A stretch of 64,000 nucleotides of DNA, taken from positions 248,001 through 312,000 of the forward strand of contig JAEPQH010000001.1 in NCBI GenBank assembly GCA_017640605.1, written 5' to 3'. This document shows positions 16,963 to 26,781 of this stretch, piece by piece. Both the position numbers and the translations under genes were made by a program. The stretch comes from Balneolaceae bacterium. Lineage in GTDB: Bacteria > Bacteroidota > Rhodothermia > Balneolales > Balneolaceae. Below the pieces are notes generated by a model. That model made no database searches and had not been told where the DNA came from. It saw only the letters and a list, made by a program, of their open reading frames with translations. Within the stretch, counting starts at the first letter, position 1, and each line of letters begins with the position of its first letter.

Positions 16963-17110
16963 AATATTCCTCCTACAGTTTTTCTTAAAATAAATGAAAG
17001 ATTAGCCCTCGCATTGTAATTGCCTTGAGCACTAATGTCAAGTGGAATGTGGCTTGCTAAGATGAAGGAATGATGAAGTTACCACAATTAATAAATTGCA
17101 GTGCTTTGAG

Positions 17111-18010
17111 TTATTTACTTTGAAATTCAGGAATCAAATTACGTGCATTCAACTCATTCATTATCAATTCGGTGATGTCACTTTTCAGTAAAAACTCATA
17201 TCTGATATCTAACACATAAGCCTTTACTTTGCATACCATCACATAATTTTGCTCATGCACCTGATTTGCTGTCATCACAACAATCGGCTTCTTCAAGTAC
17301 ACATAGCGCGATGAAATCGCAGCTTTAAAGGCAATTTCTTTTACCTGATCGATATCCGTTTTTGCCGGCAAGAAAACTTCAATCACCACCTGACAGTCAA
17401 GCGCACCTGAGTTTGTGTTCGAAACCGAGTTACTTACGATATCGGCATTAGGAATGGAAACAACAGAGTCATCCGGAGTCACGATGCGTGTAGAACGTAA
17501 TCCAATTTCCATTACTTCGCCGTAATGGCTGTTCACTTCGATCTTATCTCCTACCTGAAACGGTCGATCCATTATGATGATAAATCCGCCAAAAATGTTC
17601 TTCAGAATATCCTGCGAAGCAAAACCAACGGCGATACCAATGGATGCGCCTACCGCAACCACGGTTTCCATAGGTGGCGAAATGATTCCCGCAATCACAA
17701 TAAAAATAGCGAACGACCACACAAATACATTTAGAAATGGCACTATGCGTTTAATCAGCAATCGATAGGAGGACTGACGTTCAGCTAGCGCACCAAGCAA
17801 AAATATGACAATGCGATTGAACAGATAAGTTCCACCAAGCACTAACAAGGAGTAAATAATTTTACCCACCGAAATGAGGTCTTTAATCTGCCCGATTTTC
17901 GAGTCAGGATCGGCGACTGCATTTGTAGTGTCTGCTGCAGCCGTAGTTTGCGCAAAAGCCCATTCAGCACTAACAATCAATAAAAAAATAAAGGATAGCA
18001 GGTATTTCAT
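17111..18010 (-). CDS. MscS-family mechanosensitive channel
   Basis: The 299-residue protein has a signal sequence (residues 1-20, cleaved near AFAQ), hydrophobic helices, and the pore helix VGASIGIAVGFASQDILKNI of MscS channels, followed by FGGFIIIMDRPFQVGDKIEV and the beta domain (GEVMEIGLRSTRIVTPDDSVVSIPNADIVSN). It forms a tension- or osmolarity-gated channel of the inner membrane. It is the downstream partner of a 974-residue P-loop ATPase gene, with only one base between them, so the two are very likely co-expressed. Confidence 0.92.
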   Translation of the reverse strand: MKYLLSFIFLLIVSAEWAFAQTTAAADTTNAVADPDSKIGQIKDLISVGKIIYSLLVLGGTYLFNRIVIFLLGALAERQSSYRLLIKRIVPFLNVFVWSFAIFIVIAGIISPPMETVVAVGASIGIAVGFASQDILKNIFGGFIIIMDRPFQVGDKIEVNSHYGEVMEIGLRSTRIVTPDDSVVSIPNADIVSNSVSNTNSGALDCQVVIEVFLPAKTDIDQVKEIAFKAAISSRYVYLKKPIVVMTANQVHEQNYVMVCKVKAYVLDIRYEFLLKSDITELIMNELNARNLIPEFQSK

Positions 18011-18011
18011 A

Positions 18012-20936
18012 TCAGGCGTTTATAAAATTTCGTGACTTCAACAAGCGAACAACCTGACGGTATATTAGATCATTGAGGCTGTACTTTTTTTCATCCCTAA
18101 CCAATAAACCACGCGAATATAATCGGGAGATGATGGTCTCGGAATCAACCTTAGAAATATTCATCACACCGGCGAGTTCGCCGGCAGTAAGCACGTCATG
18201 TTTCACAAAAGCATTAAGTACAAATAAGGTATTGGAGTCCAATTCTGATAAATACTGAATACCCTGAAATTCTACCGGTTGCAAATAGATAAACGAACCT
18301 TCAATTTTTTGAATCGATCGAATCCAATAGATCATAGCTACGGTGGCATTGCCTTCGGCCATTTTAGAAAGTTCATTAAAAAACTCTGTAGCTAAATAAT
18401 CCTGTGCAGCCTCAGGGTCGTCGAGCAGTTTTTTGTATGATCTGCTTTTTGCTGTGGTATCATCAGGTATAAATTCCAATTGATAACCACTGGCTTTTTG
18501 GCGCTTGAGAATCAGGTCTTCAATTTCTTCTTTGTTGTAGGAATCTACCGCGATGGAATGTGAAAAATAATCGCTGATTTTAACCGCCACATTCAGAAAA
18601 TTCCACGCATATCTTGAACAAGAACAAATCCAAAGCACTTGCTCTTTAGTTTCAGCAATCAGGTATAGAAGTGCACTAATCGCATGATAACCCCGAACCG
18701 TACGCAGGAAACTGTTCTGCATATTTTCGAGCACAATCACAGTTTTCTTTCGTCTTCTGTTTAACAGATCAATGATGTCTGTGATATCTTCTTTTGGCTG
18801 AATTTTGAGATGCTTGCAGATAATTTCCAGTAGCTCACTTTCTGTAGAAATTGAGTTTTCTATGTTTATGTGTTCGATTCGTTCGCCATTTAGTACTTCC
18901 TGTTCCAAATAATTAATAAGCGTACTCCTGCCACTTCCTTTCTCCCCAATCACCGCAAGTGAAGATGGAAAACCGGTTGTCCATAATTGATGCGCACGTT
19001 CAGCCTGATCGAAATGTTCTTTCTTTCGAATAAAAAATGCTTCTTCCGGGCATCGTTTGTAATCAAACAGCCGGCGATAGATATAAGGAAGTTGTCGATA
19101 TTTTTTATCGGTTTCGTAGAGTAAGGTGGCAATGTTTGTTTTTTGCACATTGATGTGCTCGACCTCTACTAATCCGAAATAATTACGAATTACATCCGCA
19201 AACTCATTGAATTTTCCGACCCCGAAACGACGAATAATCTCTAAACGGTCGGTAAATTTAGCCCAGTAAATTCCAATTTTCTCGGTGTAATCTGAAGCCG
19301 ATTCCTTTACTCGAATTTGAGTATCCGCCCATTTTATTTGTCCGGCATCTTGATTCAGGAGTAGCCTTTTCACACGCTCCATCAACTCCGCGTGATGTTT
19401 ATTCAACTCTTTTTCTAAGGTTTCCTCAATTGATATGGCATCCTGTTTCAGATCACTGAGTTTAACCAGCGCCAGTTCTATACCTTTAGTTACAATTTCT
19501 AATGGACCCTCTTCCTCCGAATTGTCGGCCTCAGAGGCGATGGAAAGGTTCGTTTTAATGATTTGAACTACTTCTGCAAATTCTTCTGCAAGCTCCGCTA
19601 CTTCTTCCTCCGGATTTAGTTGCTCTGGAAGTAATTCCAAAAGATATTCATCACCTAATAATCGTCTGAACAGCGACTGCCATTCAATATCCTTAATCGA
19701 GTATTCCGGATGATGCTCTCTGAACCCTATGTCTTCTATCAAGGGTAAACGCGTTTCTACACGATTTGCTAACGTGGCAACATCTGCAGCATAGGTTTCC
19801 AGAAAAGTACTTAGAGTTCGCTCATCGGTGGCTTTATCCAGTTTTGGGATAATTCTTTCTTCAATAATCTCTGCGGTCTCAACTTGAATTTCTTCACATA
19901 CTTTAGTGAGCTTCGTTGAATTAAGCTCTTTATTTTTAACTCGATCTAATTCCCCTTCCAAATACTGAATTAGTTCAGCGTGAGGTGGAAGTACCGAATC
20001 TGTAATCGTTTTGGTGAAATCATTTTTCAACCACCCTTCCCTTTTGATTAGCTCTTGTTCAACCAACATTAATGATTGAGCCGCGGTCAACTGTTTAGCA
20101 TTGGCCCCTATCAATGCTACCCAAATAGATGCGGTTTCTTTCCAATCTAGGATATAGCTTTGTTTGCTTCGTTGAATTACCTCGTCGCTTAATTTACTTG
20201 CACTTAATGTGACCGTACCTGCTACACCAAGCCGTTGAACCACTCGCTCATGCAGGTGTTGGCGTTCCTGTTCAGATACTTCTTTAAATGATTGAAATAA
20301 TGCATCAACAACTTCTAAACTTTGGGCAAAAAGTGTGCTTAGGCGCTCTTGTTTTGCATCAGATAAATGGGTTAACAGTTCATTCTTGCAATCAATCAGC
20401 AAATAAGAGCTAACAGCTGATATCGTTTTATGCCACCGTTTAATGATGTACGCGGAATGAATACTTTGTAAAAGCACCAAGTTTCTAAATGGTACTGTTC
20501 GTTCAAAAACAGGAGTTTCGACAGCTTCTTTTTTTGCGAGTTTTAGAAAAGTATTTTTAACAGCAAAGAAAGAGTTACGTAATGTGCGGCGAATACGCTT
20601 GAATGACTTTACAAAGCGAACATAAGCCGTATCATCTTCTTCTACATTAAAGTGTCTTTCTTCTTGAGGAAGAATTACTACTTCGGGAATTTGAGCGGAA
20701 ATTTGCTCAAGCTCATTAAACCATTCAGGTTCTTCATTTTTGTTTAACGTGCGGGCATAACTTTTTAAGCGAGTGAGTGCATCTTTAGAACTACCTTTAT
20801 TTAGATCGTTTTGGCATTCCGTTAATACTTGATTTATAGCACTATATTGCGCCTCTCCCCATTTAGTAAACCATTGATCTACTTCCGGTTGTATAGATCC
20901 CCAATATTCTTTTTCTGTACTTTTTTGTGTTTGCAC
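18012..20936 (-). CDS. 974-residue cytoplasmic P-loop ATPase with long helical N-region and C-terminal winged helix
   Basis: No signal peptide or clear transmembrane helix. Residues 1 to about 600 are almost entirely helical and charged, with likely coiled coils. A P-loop NTPase domain follows: Walker A GEKGSGRSTL near residues 663-672, Walker B TVIVLENMQ near 733-741, and a sensor-like LWICSCSRYAW. The C-terminal 70 residues (LTAGELAGVMNISKVDSETIISRLYSRGLLVRD, cut here by domain) look like a winged helix. The layout recalls AAA/STAND regulators. It directly precedes an MscS channel gene with a 1 bp gap. I do not recognise a named family; coupling of ATP-driven assembly to the channel is an inference from position. 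Confidence 0.72.
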   Translation of the reverse strand: MQTQKSTEKEYWGSIQPEVDQWFTKWGEAQYSAINQVLTECQNDLNKGSSKDALTRLKSYARTLNKNEEPEWFNELEQISAQIPEVVILPQEERHFNVEEDDTAYVRFVKSFKRIRRTLRNSFFAVKNTFLKLAKKEAVETPVFERTVPFRNLVLLQSIHSAYIIKRWHKTISAVSSYLLIDCKNELLTHLSDAKQERLSTLFAQSLEVVDALFQSFKEVSEQERQHLHERVVQRLGVAGTVTLSASKLSDEVIQRSKQSYILDWKETASIWVALIGANAKQLTAAQSLMLVEQELIKREGWLKNDFTKTITDSVLPPHAELIQYLEGELDRVKNKELNSTKLTKVCEEIQVETAEIIEERIIPKLDKATDERTLSTFLETYAADVATLANRVETRLPLIEDIGFREHHPEYSIKDIEWQSLFRRLLGDEYLLELLPEQLNPEEEVAELAEEFAEVVQIIKTNLSIASEADNSEEEGPLEIVTKGIELALVKLSDLKQDAISIEETLEKELNKHHAELMERVKRLLLNQDAGQIKWADTQIRVKESASDYTEKIGIYWAKFTDRLEIIRRFGVGKFNEFADVIRNYFGLVEVEHINVQKTNIATLLYETDKKYRQLPYIYRRLFDYKRCPEEAFFIRKKEHFDQAERAHQLWTTGFPSSLAVIGEKGSGRSTLINYLEQEVLNGERIEHINIENSISTESELLEIICKHLKIQPKEDITDIIDLLNRRRKKTVIVLENMQNSFLRTVRGYHAISALLYLIAETKEQVLWICSCSRYAWNFLNVAVKISDYFSHSIAVDSYNKEEIEDLILKRQKASGYQLEFIPDDTTAKSRSYKKLLDDPEAAQDYLATEFFNELSKMAEGNATVAMIYWIRSIQKIEGSFIYLQPVEFQGIQYLSELDSNTLFVLNAFVKHDVLTAGELAGVMNISKVDSETIISRLYSRGLLVRDEKKYSLNDLIYRQVVRLLKSRNFINA

Positions 20937-21090
20937 GTTTAAGATGATGTGTATTTTTCGATCAAATAAATGGTAGTAATAAAATCTCTATAATCTATGT
21001 TTTTTGGCTTTAAACGAAAAATTTAGGCAACAATCCAAACTTTCATAAGGTTAAATATTGCATTATCTTCGATTAATCATCTACAGAAAA

Positions 21091-22368
21091 ATGGCCGTTA
21101 ATTTTAAATCCATTTCCATTATGAATGGGTATGCTTTTCTCCGTGTTTGTGCGGTTCTTGGTATCATTTTCTCTTTTACTCAAAGTTCGTATGCACAGAT
21201 ACATTTAGATCGGGTTTCTAAAGCCGAGCGTAGCGATGGGCTTGGTTACGTAGTTCGTTTTCATTTTGATCAGCCCATAGATTCTTTTCAAGTTATTCAG
21301 CCTGCCTCCGATTTAATTCAGATGCAATTGTTTGGCAATAACATCGATACAACCGGTATTCAATTACCCGAACTAGGTGGTAAAATTCAGGAAGTTCGCC
21401 TTTATAAACTCGAAGACAGCTTTGGAGTTGATATTTATCTGGATCAAAATGTATATGTAATGGCAACGGCTTATCCGGATAAAGCCTCAGATGATCTTCT
21501 TTTAGCTATGACCAAATCCACCGCTTATGAAGTGGAAGTATATACCCAGCAGTTTCTTGCCAAAAACTGGTATCTGAATATAAATCCTGATAATGCACTC
21601 GATATTACCATGATACCGGCCACGGAACCGGATGAAGACTACAATGAGATTGCCGATAAATTGAAATTTGATACCATCATAATTGATGCAGGTCATGGTG
21701 GTAAAGACCCCGGAAATATTGGCTACAGGCACACAAAAGAAAAAGACGTAGTTCTCGCAATTTCTAAAAAATTGGGAGAATATATTGAAGAGTATTTACC
21801 CGATGTAAACGTAATTTATACCCGCGAGGATGACACTTTTATTGATTTGTACGATCGGGGAAGCATCGCCAATAGGCATGAAGGTGATTTATTCGTTTCT
21901 ATCCATGCTAATGGATTTCATGATCCTTCGGTTCGTGGCACTGAAGTATTTTTCCTAGGGCTCCATCGTAGTGAAAGTTCATTGGAAATCATGAAGAAAG
22001 AGAACATGATTTTTAACGATGGCAAACGAGAAGTGCGCGAATTAACCGAAGAAGAATTATTGATTTACGAATTAGCTCATAGTGGTTACATCTCAACCAG
22101 TGAACGCATTGCCTCGATGATGGATCACCAATTTTCGAAACGGGCTAACCGAAAATCCAGAGGTGTTAAGCAAGCTGGTTTTGTGGTGTTATATGAAGCA
22201 TCAATGCCTGCATTATTAGTGGAAGTTGGTTTTCTAACCAATCCCAGCGAACAACGATTTTTATCAAGCGAGTACGGCCAATCCATAATGGCTTCCGCAA
22301 TTTTCAGGTCAATCAGAGATTACAAAGAAGAATACGAACGAAGTCAAGAAATTACTTCCTCAAACTAA
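21091..22368 (+). CDS. N-acetylmuramoyl-L-alanine amidase (AMIN + Amidase_3)
   Basis: The protein has a signal peptide ending SSYA-Q, an AMIN-like domain at about residues 40-150, and an Amidase_3 catalytic domain. Zinc ligands are visible: His in IIDAGHGGKDPG, Glu in the following KEKD segment, His in FVSIHANGFHDP, and the catalytic Glu in PALLVEVGFLTNPSEQ. It cleaves the amide bond between MurNAc and L-Ala, normally in cell separation. The insertion between SIHANGFHD and the last motif is long, as in regulated amidases. Two in-frame ATGs are possible; I use the first, and the second, ten codons later, would also give a good signal peptide. udk follows 2 bp downstream. Confidence 0.9.
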   Translation: MAVNFKSISIMNGYAFLRVCAVLGIIFSFTQSSYAQIHLDRVSKAERSDGLGYVVRFHFDQPIDSFQVIQPASDLIQMQLFGNNIDTTGIQLPELGGKIQEVRLYKLEDSFGVDIYLDQNVYVMATAYPDKASDDLLLAMTKSTAYEVEVYTQQFLAKNWYLNINPDNALDITMIPATEPDEDYNEIADKLKFDTIIIDAGHGGKDPGNIGYRHTKEKDVVLAISKKLGEYIEEYLPDVNVIYTREDDTFIDLYDRGSIANRHEGDLFVSIHANGFHDPSVRGTEVFFLGLHRSESSLEIMKKENMIFNDGKREVRELTEEELLIYELAHSGYISTSERIASMMDHQFSKRANRKSRGVKQAGFVVLYEASMPALLVEVGFLTNPSEQRFLSSEYGQSIMASAIFRSIRDYKEEYERSQEITSSN

Positions 22369-22370
22369 TT

Positions 22371-22994
22371 ATGTCGAATAAAAAACCACTCATAATCGGT
22401 GTGGCTGGTGGCTCAGGATCAGGAAAAACCACCGTTGTTGATTATATCTGCGAGCATTTCAGTAAAGAAAATATTCTGCGCTTAGAACACGATTCCTACT
22501 ATCGCGATCTCAAGCACATGCCATTAGAAGAACGCGTTAAACAGAATTTTGATCATCCTGCCTCGCTGGAAACCGAACTATTAATTCGGCACATTGAAGC
22601 TTTATCGGAGGGCTATCCAGTTGAAGTGCCCGTGTATGATTTTGCCGAGCATACTCGAAAAGATGAAACCATTACAGCAACACCAACACAGGTAATTCTG
22701 ATTGATGGTATTTTGATTTTCAGTGAGCCCCAGCTCATCAACCTGATGGATATCAAAATTTTTGTCGATACCGATGATGATATCAGACTGCTTAGACGTC
22801 TAAAAAGAGACATCAACAAAAGAGGACGAACCGTGGAAAGTGTGTTTGAGCAGTACGAGCAGTTTGTACGCCCGATGCATTTAAAATTTGTTGAACCCAG
22901 CAAACGCTACGCTGATATCATTATCCCGCGAGGGGGCAAAAATCAAGTGGCACGAGAGATGGTGATCTCGCTCATCGAGCGAAAACTTACCTAA
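22371..22994 (+). CDS. udk: Uridine kinase
   Basis: A 207-residue protein of normal length. The P-loop GVAGGSGSGKTTV is at the N-terminus, then HDSYYRDL, FDHPASLE, PVYDFAEHTRKDET and VILIDGILIFSE, all family signatures, and RRLKRDINKRGR for the lid. It phosphorylates uridine and cytidine in pyrimidine salvage. It is the second gene of the amidase transcript and overlaps the convergent coaX gene by 4 bp at the 3' ends. Confidence 0.95.
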   Translation: MSNKKPLIIGVAGGSGSGKTTVVDYICEHFSKENILRLEHDSYYRDLKHMPLEERVKQNFDHPASLETELLIRHIEALSEGYPVEVPVYDFAEHTRKDETITATPTQVILIDGILIFSEPQLINLMDIKIFVDTDDDIRLLRRLKRDINKRGRTVESVFEQYEQFVRPMHLKFVEPSKRYADIIIPRGGKNQVAREMVISLIERKLT

Positions 22995-23722
22995 GATTCA
23001 CTCAGCAAAGCTTCCATTCCAGTGAAAATTAAGTCGGGACGAACTACGCATTCTTGCTCAATGTATTGAGCAACTAATTCTGCATCCCCACCGGTTACAT
23101 AGATTTCGAAATCAGTATACTTTTCTTGATAACGAACGATATTTGCATTGATTCCATCAACAAACAATTGAGAAAGTCCCCATTGCAAAGATTCGTTACT
23201 GCTTTTTCCGGGAAACGAATCTGGAATCTGAAAAGGAAAGCGTGGAAGATTGGGGGCCGATTGCAGAAAAACTTTGAGCAAACTTTGAACGCCCGGCATA
23301 ATTACCCCGCCTTGAAATACACCATCTTCATCCATAAAATCGAGAGTACATGCACTTCCTGCATCAATTACTAAAACTGCTTTATTCGCCCATTGAAATG
23401 CTCCTAAACATGCAAAAAATCGATCTAAACCAAGAGTATCAGGCGTTTCGTAATTCAGCATTTCTGAGGGGATATCGCTTACTTCGAGTACGGCAATTTG
23501 TGTATGATCTACCAGTTGATCTAGCCAGGAATTATCGGGTTTAACACTTATCGTAATTACATAATCAATACGTTGATTCTTTATGTATTCAGCGAGTTTA
23601 TCCGGTTCTTTAAAACTAGTTATCCCCCATTGATCTTCCAGCCGAACTCCGATTTTAAATGAACTATTTCCTGCGTCAAGAAATGCGATTTTATCCACGG
23701 GTATGGAATCGATATTGCTCAT
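22991..23722 (-). CDS. coaX: Type III pantothenate kinase
   Basis: A 243-residue acetate-kinase-superfamily enzyme: phosphate-1 motif FLDAGNSSFKIG, the pantothenate-site block ETPDTLGLDRFFACLGA, and the second phosphate motif VIDAGSACTLDFMDEDGVFQ followed by GGVIMPG. It phosphorylates pantothenate in the first step of CoA synthesis and is insensitive to CoA in the known family. The gene stands alone on this strand. Confidence 0.93.
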   Translation of the reverse strand: MSNIDSIPVDKIAFLDAGNSSFKIGVRLEDQWGITSFKEPDKLAEYIKNQRIDYVITISVKPDNSWLDQLVDHTQIAVLEVSDIPSEMLNYETPDTLGLDRFFACLGAFQWANKAVLVIDAGSACTLDFMDEDGVFQGGVIMPGVQSLLKVFLQSAPNLPRFPFQIPDSFPGKSSNESLQWGLSQLFVDGINANIVRYQEKYTDFEIYVTGGDAELVAQYIEQECVVRPDLIFTGMEALLSES

Positions 23723-23774
23723 GAATTTGTATTACCTTCTAAAGAATAATAGTTTAAATAATTGATCAATTGTT

Positions 23775-24491
23775 ATGAATTTAGCGTCTAAAATTGCCAT
23801 TGTTACAGGAGCCAGTAGTGGAATCGGTACCGAATTTGCAAAAATTCTGGTCGAAGCCGGATGCACCGTATATGGCTTAGCCCGCAGCACCGACAAACTA
23901 ACAAAAATTAAGAAGCAACTGGGCAATTCATTTATCCCGGTAACCATGGACGTTACCAAATACGACGATGTTGAAGAATGGGTACTTTCTACCTTTGATG
24001 ATCAACAACCCGATATTTTGGTGAATAATGCCGGTCTTGGAATTTTTGGTGATGTAGATGAACTGAGCGTGAAAGATTGGAATACAATGATGGACGTCAA
24101 TCTATCCGGAGTGTTTTACCTCACACATCTTGTAGTGCCCAAAATGAAGCAAAATCCAAATGTTTGCCACATTGTAAATATTGCTTCTGTTGCCGGTTTG
24201 ATGGGGAATCCTAAAATTTCTGCTTATAACGCTACTAAATTTGGTCTTCGCGGATTTAGTGAAGCTCTTTTTAAGGAACTTCGGTATGATGGTATTAAAG
24301 TTTCCTGCTTCTTTCCAGGCTCCATTGCTACCTCATTTTTTGATGGAATTGACGCAATAGAGTTACACGATAATATGATGCGTCCCGTTGATATCGCAAA
24401 AACACTCAAATACGTATTGGAAACACCTGATAATTTCCTCATCAACGAAATTACAATGCGACCGTTAAATCCTAAACCACCGGAAAAGTAG
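23775..24491 (+). CDS. Short-chain dehydrogenase/reductase
   Basis: A classical SDR of 238 residues: NAD(P)-binding TGASSGIGTEFA, the NNAG motif (LVNNAGLGIFG), catalytic Ser in NIASVAGLMG, and YNATKFG with the active Tyr and Lys. The LARSTDKL stretch after the second strand, with Arg close to the fold, favours NADP(H). The substrate is not identifiable. It is followed after 3 bp by a DUF4296 lipoprotein gene. Confidence 0.88.
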   Translation: MNLASKIAIVTGASSGIGTEFAKILVEAGCTVYGLARSTDKLTKIKKQLGNSFIPVTMDVTKYDDVEEWVLSTFDDQQPDILVNNAGLGIFGDVDELSVKDWNTMMDVNLSGVFYLTHLVVPKMKQNPNVCHIVNIASVAGLMGNPKISAYNATKFGLRGFSEALFKELRYDGIKVSCFFPGSIATSFFDGIDAIELHDNMMRPVDIAKTLKYVLETPDNFLINEITMRPLNPKPPEK

Positions 24492-24494
24492 GAT

Positions 24495-24872
24495 ATGCGA
24501 TTCCTGATTTTGCTGCTTACAGCCCTTTTTTTTGCAGGATGTGAAGAAGAACCCGTGTATTCACCGCCCGTTGACCTTCTACCCGAACAGCTCTACATGA
24601 ATGTTTTAACCGAAGTGCATTTATTCAATGCTTTGGTTCAATCTGCAGATAGTGTTGCGAATGAAGACAGTTTAAGGCTGGCTCTGTATGCTCATTTTGA
24701 AGTAACTGAACAGCAGTTTCTTGAAAGTCATGCTTTTTATCAGAGCCAACCAATGCAACAAACCGTTCGATTAGATTCTATTTCCAATCGATTAAAACGA
24801 TCGTTGGATGCTCTAAATGAAACTCGGGTTCTTAATGATTCTTTGAGCGGTAATAACCGGGTTTTTCAGTAA
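24495..24872 (+). CDS. DUF4296 lipoprotein
   Basis: A 125-residue protein with a lipoprotein signal ending in FFAGC (Cys16). The segment PVDLLPEQLYMNVLTEVHLFNAL and the QQFLESHAFYQSQP helix match the DUF4296 pattern found mainly in Bacteroidota lipoproteins of unknown function. The 3' end overlaps the convergent recQ gene by 41 bp, so the last 13 codons are read on both strands. Confidence 0.8.
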   Translation: MRFLILLLTALFFAGCEEEPVYSPPVDLLPEQLYMNVLTEVHLFNALVQSADSVANEDSLRLALYAHFEVTEQQFLESHAFYQSQPMQQTVRLDSISNRLKRSLDALNETRVLNDSLSGNNRVFQ

Positions 24873-26772
24873 TCGGCTCAACAATATCCTCGCGAATCAA
24901 ATAAGAAAGCACTAGGTGTACTCGCTCGAAGGTCCAGCTTAACTGTTTTTGAATTTCTGTTACAGATAGTTTTTCCGAATTCAACCCTTCATACAGCGCA
25001 TTAATCTCTTGTTGAGTTGGTTCTATTTGTTCTTTCCCGCTTCTCTTACAGTTGTCACATTTTCCACAGTTCGTAGCGTGAACATCCCCGAAATAATTTA
25101 GCAGATACACTTCTCTACATACATCGGTTACTGCATATCCGTGCATGTAATCTAATTTAGCAAGGAGATTATCTCGATAGTTTTCAATTTGGGGTTTTGG
25201 GATGGGTAACTGATGCATTCTGGGGCCGATCAAACAAACTAAACTGTTATCATCCAGCATCGTGTACATCAGAACACGATCGTGTTGCATAAGAACATTT
25301 AACGCTTTGATAAGTCCGTTTCGTCCTATCTTGAGGCGATCGAGAAGAAACTCTGTCTCTAATTCGACCATGTTAGAAAAAGCATGGTGGCCGAATAATC
25401 GGACAAGTTTATCCAGAAATTCAGCTTTATCGGGATTTTCACAGCGTTCTTTGAATTTCCCGATCATTTCCATGCTCAATACAAACTGTAGTTGCACTCT
25501 TGGCTTCACTTCTTGTTGCAACAGCAATACCTCAAATTGGCTTAACAATTTTATACCCGATCGAATGATTGAGATCGGAAGCCCGGATCTGGTTTTGATT
25601 CTTTCAACATTTAGTGAGGTAAAGGTCTCTAAATCTGAGCCTATTGCTAAGCCTAAATCGTCGCACAGAGCATTGTAAATTTTAGAGAGTTCTTCCCACA
25701 TAGGGTAGTTATCCTGAATTCGTTTTCTGGCTCGAATGTAATCCGATTCCCGATAGTACAAAATTGGGTAACTTTCAGCACCATCACGCCCGGCACGTCC
25801 AGCTTCTTGATAATACGCTTCGATAGAAAATGGCATTTCTTCATGAATTACAAACCTGCAATCGGGCTTATCGATTCCCATCCCAAATGCATTGGTAGCC
25901 ACCACCATTGGGGTTTTTCCACTAATCCAACGCTGCTGAATTTGTTTTCTTTTTTCTGATTCTATTCCGGCATGATAAGCTTCGGTTGATAAGCCAATTT
26001 GAGTTAATCTGTGTGCCCACTGTTCGCAATTTTTTCTGGTCCCGCCATACATCAATCCATCACCCTTTTCTGAAGCTTTCAAAATCGAACGCTCAATGGC
26101 GGGTTTTTTATTTTCTGATTGGATAACCCACCAAAGTAAATTTGGCCGGGCAAATCCTTTCGAAATTACCGCCGGTTCAACAAATTGCAGATTATCGAGG
26201 ATGTCTTTTCTTACTTCGGGCGTTGCCGTTGCCGTAAGTGCAAGCCAACGTGTTGATTCCGGAAGGATCCTCAAAGCTTCACGAATAGTTCGATACGAAG
26301 GTCGGAAATCATGTCCCCATTCCGATATACAATGAGCTTCATCAACAGCTACCAATTCCACATTCATTTTTTGAATTTCGGCTTGGAAGAGCGGACTATG
26401 AAGTCGCTCCGGAGCACAATAAAGCAGTTTATACATGCCATTTCTGGCATTCACTAAACGTTGTTCAACTTCATAAGAGGGAATGGTACTGTTGATAAAA
26501 GTCGCCGAAATCCCTCGATCTTTGAGTTGTTTTACCTGATCCTGCATTAAGGCAACCAAAGGGGAAATCACCAGAGTAATTCCTTCAAATACCGTTGCCG
26601 GCACTTGATAACACAACGATTTCCCTCCGCCGGTAGGAAACAAAACCAAAGTATCTTTACTCGCGAATACAGAATTGACCACTGTATCCTGTCCATCACG
26701 AAACCCCGAATATCCCCAATACTTAGCTAAATTGGATTCCGCTTGTTTAAATAATTGCGTAGTGTCATTCAA
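24832..26772 (-). CDS. recQ: RecQ-type ATP-dependent DNA helicase
   Basis: A 646-residue SF2 helicase: Walker A FPTGGGKSLCYQVPA, DEAH box VAVDEAHCISEWGHDFRPSY with the RecQ aromatic loop, motif III LALTATATPEV, and the arginine-finger motif VI YYQEAGRAGRDG. The RQC zinc site is in YFGDVHATNCGKCDNCKRS. A short C-terminal winged-helix-like region follows, but no HRDC domain, as in many Bacteroidota RecQ proteins. It unwinds 3'-5' in recombination repair and restart. The 3' end overlaps the convergent DUF4296 gene; the trehalase gene lies 9 bp upstream. Confidence 0.93.
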   Translation of the reverse strand: MNDTTQLFKQAESNLAKYWGYSGFRDGQDTVVNSVFASKDTLVLFPTGGGKSLCYQVPATVFEGITLVISPLVALMQDQVKQLKDRGISATFINSTIPSYEVEQRLVNARNGMYKLLYCAPERLHSPLFQAEIQKMNVELVAVDEAHCISEWGHDFRPSYRTIREALRILPESTRWLALTATATPEVRKDILDNLQFVEPAVISKGFARPNLLWWVIQSENKKPAIERSILKASEKGDGLMYGGTRKNCEQWAHRLTQIGLSTEAYHAGIESEKRKQIQQRWISGKTPMVVATNAFGMGIDKPDCRFVIHEEMPFSIEAYYQEAGRAGRDGAESYPILYYRESDYIRARKRIQDNYPMWEELSKIYNALCDDLGLAIGSDLETFTSLNVERIKTRSGLPISIIRSGIKLLSQFEVLLLQQEVKPRVQLQFVLSMEMIGKFKERCENPDKAEFLDKLVRLFGHHAFSNMVELETEFLLDRLKIGRNGLIKALNVLMQHDRVLMYTMLDDNSLVCLIGPRMHQLPIPKPQIENYRDNLLAKLDYMHGYAVTDVCREVYLLNYFGDVHATNCGKCDNCKRSGKEQIEPTQQEINALYEGLNSEKLSVTEIQKQLSWTFERVHLVLSYLIREDIVEPITEKPGYYRSKNH

Positions 26773-26781
26773 ACCGAGAGG

